Shown one piece after another: positions 58,042 through 64,000 of a stretch of 64,000 nucleotides of DNA (the stretch's first letter is position 1; each line of letters opens with the position of its first letter). The notes below the pieces were generated by a model, which worked only from the letters and a program-made list of their open reading frames with translations, did not search any database and was not told the DNA's origin. This stretch comes from Ciona intestinalis. Its lineage: Eukaryota; Chordata; Ascidiacea; Phlebobranchia; Cionidae. The stretch is from NCBI RefSeq assembly GCF_000224145.3, contig NC_020178.2:1012986-1076985 (forward strand). Direction: 5' to 3'. The position numbers and the translations under genes are program-made.

Positions 58042-58491
58042 TGGCCTTGGGCGACGTGTGACGTAATGAACCCAACTCAGTGAGTAGTAAAGTGTAGAAG
58101 TCGACTTGTTGTTGCGGTTTGTATGCACCAGGTTTTGTGTAAATGTTTAGTAAGTACGAATGGAAAAGTGTTTCATTGGAAATTCTATGTATTAGTAAGC
58201 GCTACGAAGTTCGTATAGAAAGAATAATTTTTTGAGGATTTTTTAATAATAATGTCAGGGTCAAGTGCTATGAAATAAGAACGGATTAAAATCAAGCCAA
58301 CAATTTTTATAGGAGATGTATTTCGCCCAAAATGGCAACGTCAGTATAATATGCAAAAGGAATCTACAGTATGGTCATGAATTTAATGAAATAAAGTTTC
58401 ATAATGCTGTTCATGGGTAATAGACAGCGAGTATCTGTTTTATTTGTAGTTCAAATAACCGTGACAATCATACTGTATACGCGCAATGACC

Positions 58492-58543
58492 AAATCTGTC
58501 CTAAGTTTAAGGCCTCGCCGTAAAACCTCGCCCATACAGAATA
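58492..58543 (-). repeat. Family E short dispersed element
   Basis: Its complement reads ATTCTGTATGGGCGAGGTTT, then TACGGCGAGGCCTTAAACTT and AGGACAGATTTG. Confidence 0.7.
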
Positions 58544-58881
58544 AAACAATTAAAACTATGAGCATTTAAAATGCCTCTCCCCAATACGCAGCATACATGC
58601 ATTACTGCGAGGAAGGGGTAAACGGGTTTAACTTACATATTCTAAATGTATCACATAACGGAAGATTGCGATTTTAAAAGATAAATTATACGCTGTCTAT
58701 ATCCTGCGGTTAAGTAAGCCTAACCAGCACGGCTGTTGTACAGATGTTAACTTATATCTGACGTATCGAGTCTCGCCTTTTAAATTCTACTGGTAGTTTA
58801 TAGTGGTAAACACAGGAGTGGCTATTAGGTAATGCAGGTTGGGTTAAGATGGTCCTCGCTTTTTAATTTTTTCTGCTACAT

Positions 58882-58980
58882 GTGGCTTATTCATCCTCGC
58901 GTGGCAGGCCAACAACAGTCGTTAAAACTCTGGTGTTCTGTTTCATGCACCTCGTGACTGCTCACGAGTTACATCATTCC
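58882..58980 (+). repeat. Family D element
   Basis: TTATTCATCCTCGCGTGGCA, then CAACAGTCGTTAAAACTCTG, then TTCATGCACCTCGTGACTGC. Confidence 0.8.
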
Positions 58981-59061
58981 CGATTCAGTATAAACAGTGA
59001 CAGAGACGAACGACTGTTTTGTTTTCATTCCGCTCTTTTTCGTGCGCTGTTGAAGTATTTT

Positions 59062-59148
59062 CTCAGTAGTAAACAAATATAAGCTTGTGGAATTTGGTTG
59101 TCCCCGCAAGACAACCAAATTCCACAAGCTCATTTGTTTACTGCTGAG
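59062..59148. repeat. Long near-perfect inverted repeat
   Basis: CTCAGTAGTAAACAAATATA, then AGCTTGTGGAATTTGGTTGT form the left arm. The right arm, ACAACCAAATTCCACAAGCT then CATTTGTTTACTGCTGAG, is its complement with very few differences. The loop is only about nine bases. The outer part contains the AGTAAACAAA motif also seen inside the MITEs. Confidence 0.92.
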
Positions 59149-59686
59149 ATTTGGTTGTCTTATAGAGAGACAGATATAAAGTGCCACAATGCGGTTAAAG
59201 GCGTTCGATTTGTCAAGAAAGATAGTTTTACTGCGCGCATCAACGCGCTAGCAGTTATTAACCTGGTCCTATTTGGTATGCGTATTGCTTATAACCCATG
59301 AAGGTATTCTGTACAAATTATGAAATTTATTTAGGTTTACTGTCAAAAAATAACAAAAAAAATATATGAAAGCATAGTTTTGGCGCACTGTATAGTGTAG
59401 TTTTTAGTGGTAAAAGGTCTCTGTATGTAAAAAATGGAACGCTAGTAGAAAAAAGGCTGATACTACTAAAGCAACGTTCGTTTACAGGTCAATGTCAGTT
59501 TGATAAATTTGTTTAAAGGTGCTTTGCTTTTCGCACCCCACAGTTCCAAGGCGCCATATTCGGACTTAAATGTTATCTTTTACAGCGGTTAAGGCGCATT
59601 GTATCTAGCGAAGATTAAAGTGAAACTGAGCTAAATTATTTAACGAAAGTGTCCTACTCAACGAGATCATTACGTCATCTGTCGTC

Positions 59687-61796
59687 ATGGGAACCAGGTT
59701 CTTATTTATGACGTCAATCGTATTTTCTGGATCGATTTCGTACATGATGATCGCTATTCTATTGCCAGCACACCGAAGCAGGTAATTATGCATTGAAATA
59801 TAGACGTGTGTAATGAATAGGCTGTATTTAATTATATATGGATGTATTGCATATGCATTATAGGGAATTGAATAAAAGAATGAATGTAACTTATTTATCC
59901 TCGTGTGGTTGGAAAACGACAGTCGTTATAACACGGTGTTCGGTACTACATATACTGATATGAATTTAAATCTATACGAACACATTTCTTCCAATTACAG
60001 ATTAATTTGTTGTAATAAAATACAGCTCAGTATGAGTTAACTTATATTGTATTGTGGGTTTGGCGGCCACGCTTTTATTTATTACTTTACAAGTAGTTTA
60101 TATTTATATATAGTAGAGTGGGGGAAGATGGGACACTTTTTATTTATATTTTCTCGTCCCATTTGGTAGTAAGCAAAGAACATTCCAAGAATTATAAAAC
60201 CGCATTCTCACAACTCCCATAAAAGGTTCTTAACTGTTTAAAACACGGTCAGGATGTTTAGATATTACATGTTAAAAGTGTCCTATCTTACCCCAGAGTG
60301 CTATACTATACTATAAAGTATATTCGAGTCTATTTTATAAGGGTCCTGCGGCGAGGCACGCCATGGGATCTGGGATGTAGGTCCAACTGCATTTGCATTT
60401 GTATTTAAATCACAAAAGTTAGTCGTTTACCATTAACGTCTGTAGCAAACAAGAAACACCAATTGTATATTATATACGTTAAAATCAATTGGCAAGTCTT
60501 TTTCAATTTAAATCAATTCACTCTGCTGTGTGACGTCACAGTACATATTGTCGCCCGTTCTAACCCCAGGGGGTTGTATGGTAATTGCGTTTGATGAAAA
60601 ACAGTTAAACCCATTTGAACTCAAGCCGCCTTTAAAAGTCAATTCTGCTAGACAGTGCTGCACATTAACGCGTTTCTGAACACAACATAAGCTGAATTTA
60701 ATTGGTTTGGCAACACTGTTTCAAATTTTTCGCTAAAGCATTACTTTGATATAACTTTAAAAATGTATGTTGGGATAAGACGCATACTTTAATTCTCCTT
60801 TATCGTTCTATTTGATATTAACAAATATTTTTTGACTCTAAAATCGCGATAATAAATGTTAAAAACTCGATCCGGAAATATGGGATTCAGGGTTTAACAG
60901 TATCCCATCTTACCCCACGGAACTGTATGAGAAACAACAATAATAAGAAGTAACATTTGCGCGGCGGCACACTTACGAAGTTAGCGTGACGCTTACTTTA
61001 AATAAATAACCTAATTCACGCCAAGATGAATTGAAACCAGGGCAGATTGGTTCCAGCTAACTGTTTGCTGTTAGCGCTAAAATAAAACAAAAGATCAAAT
61101 TCAAACATCACGGTTTAGCGCAAACGGGTTCAATTAACCTAATTATCAATTCGCGACAATAATGAGTTACATTGAAACTTAAAAATGCGGTAGCTTTGTT
61201 ATGTTTTGTGTTTGAAGTTACTTAAGCTCACTGAGTATGTCAAAACATTAGCTCATAGTAGGGTGGGGAAGATGGGACACTTTTTGACTGTATTTACTTG
61301 TCCCATTTAGTAGTAAAAAAACATTTAAAGAATTATTAAACCGTATCCTCGCGACTCCTATAGACCGGTGTTAACTGTTTAAAACACGATCAGGATATTT
61401 GGTTATTTTGTGTTAAAGGTGTCTCATCTTTCCCCACCCTACTGTATAAATAGTATAGGGTGGGGTAAATATTCACTTTTATTTTCCTATTTGGTATAGT
61501 AAACCAAGATTTTTTACAGAATTATAAAACCGTATCCTCAACGACTTTACAATGGCGTTGTTAACTGTTAAAATAGGAAATTAGGAAATATGGGATATTA
61601 TGTGCTAACGGTATTCGTATTAAACTCTTGGATTTTCAAACCAGTCATAATTTCCCCTCTTTCTGTTATTTCAGATACACGCGCGACTACCTAATGCTGG
61701 ATTACGTTGAAATGAGGCCAAGAAACACATATATAAAGGAGCCGTGGAGGTTACTACAGGGCATCTGTTTTAACAATGCCTGTGGCAAGCAAAAAG
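59687..61796 (+). CDS. First two coding exons of a possible type II membrane protein (partial, runs off right edge)
   Basis: Two exons: 59687-59781 and 61675-61796, joined in phase 2 (AG|A) at GT-AG sites, with the second ending in phase 1 at GTAACG. The 72 residues read start MGTRFLFMTSIVFSGSISYM, then MIAILLPAHRSR, then YTRDYLMLDYVEMRPRNTYI and KEPWRLLQGICFNNACGKQK. Residues about 5-27 are hydrophobic, behind a short N-terminus, which suits a signal anchor or signal peptide. The rest resembles the lumenal stem of Golgi enzymes, but no family can be named. The reading frame is also open upstream of this ATG for about twenty codons, so the true start could lie further up. No later exon was found before the window ends, so the gene probably continues to the right. 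Confidence 0.5.
59877..59945 (+). repeat. Family D fragment
   Basis: GAATGTAACTTATTTATCCT, then GTGTGGTTGGAAAACGACAG, then TCGTTATAACACGGTGTTCG. It lies inside the first intron of the right-edge gene. Confidence 0.8.
60112..60303 (+). mobile_element. MITE A with a B-like right end
   Basis: Left end TAGTAGAGTGGGGGAAGATG; right end CTATCTTACCCCAGAGTGCT. It is a mirror image of the hybrid at 43407. Confidence 0.88.
60323..60390 (+). repeat. Family E short dispersed element
   Basis: ATTCGAGTCTATTTTATAAG, then GGTCCTGCGGCGAGGCACGC, then CATGGGATCTGGGATGTAGG. It is the longest readable copy of the inner part. Confidence 0.65.
60763..60930 (+). mobile_element. MITE B, shortened
   Basis: ATGTTGGGATAAGACGCATA to CCATCTTACCCCACGGAACT. 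The FOX-like AGTAAACAAA core is lost. Confidence 0.75.
61257..61443 (+). mobile_element. MITE A
   Basis: TAGTAGGGTGGGGAAGATGG to CATCTTTCCCCACCCTACTG. Confidence 0.92.
61452..61622 (+). mobile_element. MITE B, right end lost
   Basis: TATAGGGTGGGGTAAATATT, core with TATAAAACCGTATCCTCAAC, ending near GTGCTAACGGTATTCG. It lies between the neighbouring A copy and coding exon 2 of the right-edge gene. Confidence 0.8.
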
Positions 61797-61799
61797 GTA

Positions 61800-62800
61800 A
61801 CGCAACAACTTGGGTAATACATGAAACTTATGTTATAACACGGATGTTTTGTTTCATACACCTCATGCCCGCTTACGAGTTATCACGTATGTAACTTTGT
61901 GAATGATAGTCAGTTTTGCTGGCTTTTAATTCATGAAACTTATTTATCCTTGCATGGCGGGCAGCGATTGCGACTGTCGGTATAACATAGATGTTTTGTT
62001 TCATACACCTCATGTCCGCTTATGAGTTACCACGTATATCTAACTTTGTGAATGATAGTCAGTTTTGCTGACTTAGTTAAATAAATGAATGGATGTAACC
62101 AATTTATCTTCGCGTGGCGGGGCAATTAAATACTGTCGTTATAACACGGGTGTTCTGTTTCATACACCTCATGTCCGCTTATGAGTTACCACGTATATCT
62201 AACTTTGTGAATGATAGTCAGTTTTGCTGACTTAGTTAAATGAATGAATGGATGTAACCAATTTATCTTCACGTGGCGGGGCAATTAAATACTGTCGTTA
62301 TAACACGGGTGTTCTGTTTCATACACCTCATGTCCGCTTATGAGTTACCACGTATATCTAACTTTGTGAATGATAGTCAGTTTTGCTGACTTAGTTAAAT
62401 GAATGAATGGATGTAACCAATTTATCTTCACGTGGCGGGGCAATTAAATACTGTCGTTATAACACGGGTGTTCTGTTTCATACACCTCATGTCCGCTTAT
62501 GAGTTACCACGTATATCTAACTTTGTAAATGATAGTCAGTTTTGCTGACTTAGTTAAATGAATGAATGGATGTAACCAATTTATCTTCGCGTGGCGGGGC
62601 AATTAAATACTGTCGTTATAACACGGGTGTTCTGTTTCATACACCTCATGTCCGCTTATGAGTTACCACGTATATCTAACTTTGTAAATGATAGTCAGTT
62701 TTGCTGACTTAGTTAAATGAATGAATGAATGTAACCAATTTATCTTCGCGTGGCGGGGCAATTAAATACTGTCGTTATAACACGGGTGTTCTGTTTCACA
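61800..62800 (+). repeat. Tandem array of a family D derivative, 159-bp period
   Basis: The marker ACTGTCGTTATAACACGGGT recurs at about 62132, 62291, 62450, 62609 and 62768, so the period is 159 bp. Each unit also holds AATGATAGTCAGTTTTGCTG and a TGAATGAATG run. The first units (61800-61990) are diverged, which looks like the founder copies. The later units are almost identical, so expansion or homogenisation was recent. Confidence 0.95.
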
Positions 62801-63091
62801 GCTTTAAACCTGTAACCTCTAAGTTAAAAGACAGGTCGCATGTAAAAGTATAGTGTGAGAAACAGTAAGGTTATACAACTTTTTATTCTTTTCCGAAAAT
62901 TGAAATATGACTCCATACAGAATAGAATCGCAACGGTTTACAGATTTGAATTGTAATTGGTATTATATTTTAAAGAGTTATCAGATTACGGACGCGTATT
63001 TTTACATACAATTGCAGTTCGTAAATTCGACGGATATATTCAAATTCGCTTTTGTTCTGTGAACTCGTGATTGAAAAAATGTTTGGGAATA

Positions 63092-63261
63092 TAAAGTCCA
63101 TGTTTTTATTCTCTTTTATCGTCCCGTTAGGAAACCATTTTTATATAATTTTATAGCCGCATCCTGACGATCCTAAATGAGCGCTATTAGTTGTTAAAAA
63201 CACGATTAGAAAATATGGGATATTATGTGCTAACGGCGTTCCATCTTACCCCACAGTACTT
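63092..63261 (+). mobile_element. MITE B, left end lost
   Basis: From TCCATGTTTTTATTCTCTTT to CATCTTACCCCACAGTACT. The AGTAAACAAAG core is mostly deleted. Confidence 0.8.
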
Positions 63262-63633
63262 TATAAAGCAGGTATCCAATGTTATTTAATAGCCCATCTG
63301 CAAAGTGGGGTTGTTTTAGACGTAAATGACTCGTATACCATAGTTGTTCGGTACCAGTTATAGCTTATTGCCATTAAAAGTTTAAAGAGGCATACTCGAT
63401 TCAAAGTGGGACACGTAACAATGCCTATTGTGGCGTAAGAACGGGATAGTGAAGTGCCCTTGTATTCGTAACAATGAGAACAAACAATTAAGACAGTACT
63501 GTTTGTTGTTTGGCCGCGCTTTTGTTTCAGTTTTAGGAATTTCTCACAAATACCGCGACGCTTTGAATTTAATACCAAAGTATGCGTATTCTGGTCCAAG
63601 GTAAATACGTAACCTACTAAACATACGTTTTGT

Positions 63634-63755
63634 ACTGTGGGATAAATGAATATTGTTAGAACATAATATCATATATTTCCTAATCGTGCTTTAACAATCA
63701 ACAAAGATATTTTTGAGTTATGGGGATACGGTTTATAATTCTGTACAAAATAACG
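63634..63755 (-). mobile_element. MITE B, left part
   Basis: TACTGTGGGATAAATGAATA, then TTTCCTAATCGTGCTTTAAC and ATACGGTTTATAATTCTGTA. The right end is missing. Confidence 0.8.
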
Positions 63756-64000
63756 ATCGGCAAATGCACTGCGTTCTCTTACAAAATCAATAGTGAGACG
63801 TAGTGCGATTAGATTAGGGTTAAAATCGATGCATTTGGTTCTAATTGAAGAACCCTGTGTTGCGTATCCAATATAATGTTCTTAAAACGTCAACAAGCTT
63901 GTTAGAGAGCTTATTACATGTCGCTCTAATGCATGCGTTATGGAAAAGTGATGAAATATATTCAATATTTCGCACAAGTAGGAATATATCGTCTGGCGTA

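Larger units (their letters stand above)
53960..59686. other. Intergenic, repeat-rich region
   Basis: No exon could be supported over about 5.7 kb. It contains family D clusters, MITEs at 55961-56265 and 56748, a family E copy, a strong inverted repeat at 59062-59148 and a candidate promoter near 58036. Unique AT-rich DNA fills the rest (for example 54000-54800, 55080-55900 and 57000-58000). Confidence 0.55.
61797..64000. other. Right flank / intron of the right-edge gene
   Basis: After the 159-bp array the DNA is AT-rich with a reverse family E trace near 62905 and two MITE B copies. No further exon of the partial gene was found, and no tRNA or other RNA gene was seen. Confidence 0.55.

Overview
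This is an AT-rich animal nuclear window with compact, multi-exon genes (short introns, GT-AG boundaries) packed between very many short repeats. The gene content and the style of the repeats point to a solitary tunicate, most likely Ciona intestinalis/robusta. That is inference from gene structure and protein resemblance, not from a database match. No retrovirus, LTR element, Polinton, CRISPR array, rRNA gene or convincing tRNA gene was seen.

Layout. (1) 1-2273 is non-coding. (2) 2274-4296 (-) encodes a 142-residue EGF-like single-pass membrane protein. (3) 5616-7643 (+) is a complete beta-1,3-galactosyltransferase-type (GT31) enzyme. (4) 8757-12081 (+) is a divergent seven-transmembrane receptor. 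(5) 13348-18981 (+) is an SLC22-type transporter interrupted by a 50-N assembly gap that has swallowed a conserved coding piece. (6) 20072-25071 (-) is an 840-residue serine-rich protein with a C-terminal PDZ domain. (7) 25072-36207 is an 11-kb gene-poor, repeat-rich tract with a few unique CpG-richer blocks. (8) 36208-40686 (-) is an unrecognised 168-residue protein. (9) 43669-46661 (-) is MAD2L1BP (p31comet), head to head with (10) 47460-49509 (+), SEC22. (11) 51168-53359 (-) is ribosomal protein S5, with a probable non-coding 5'TOP exon near 53908-53957. (12) 53960-59686 is repeat-rich. (13) 59687-61796 (+) holds the first two coding exons of a gene that runs off the right edge.

Repeats carry much of the window's interest. 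Two sister MITE subfamilies (about 190 bp, terminal inverted repeats, TA target duplications; called A and B here) appear some 45-50 times, in introns, UTRs and intergenic DNA. A dispersed element with the core TATAACACGGGTGTTCTG (family D) occurs about 25-30 times and forms a 159-bp-period array near 62 kb. A 71-bp satellite (family C), found at seven main loci in both orientations, shares its start and end with the D core and looks derived from it. There are also two tRNA-like SINE copies, a 131-bp repeat shared by introns of two neighbouring genes, a short dispersed element beginning TTCTATATGGGTGAGG (family E), a 29-bp minisatellite and two hairpin-type inverted repeats.

The genes do not form an obvious pathway. 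Secretory-route functions (SEC22, GT31), membrane proteins, a mitotic-checkpoint regulator and a ribosomal protein simply sit side by side, as is usual in a compact animal genome. All exon models were made by hand from reading frame, splice sites and phase; each complete CDS closes in frame.
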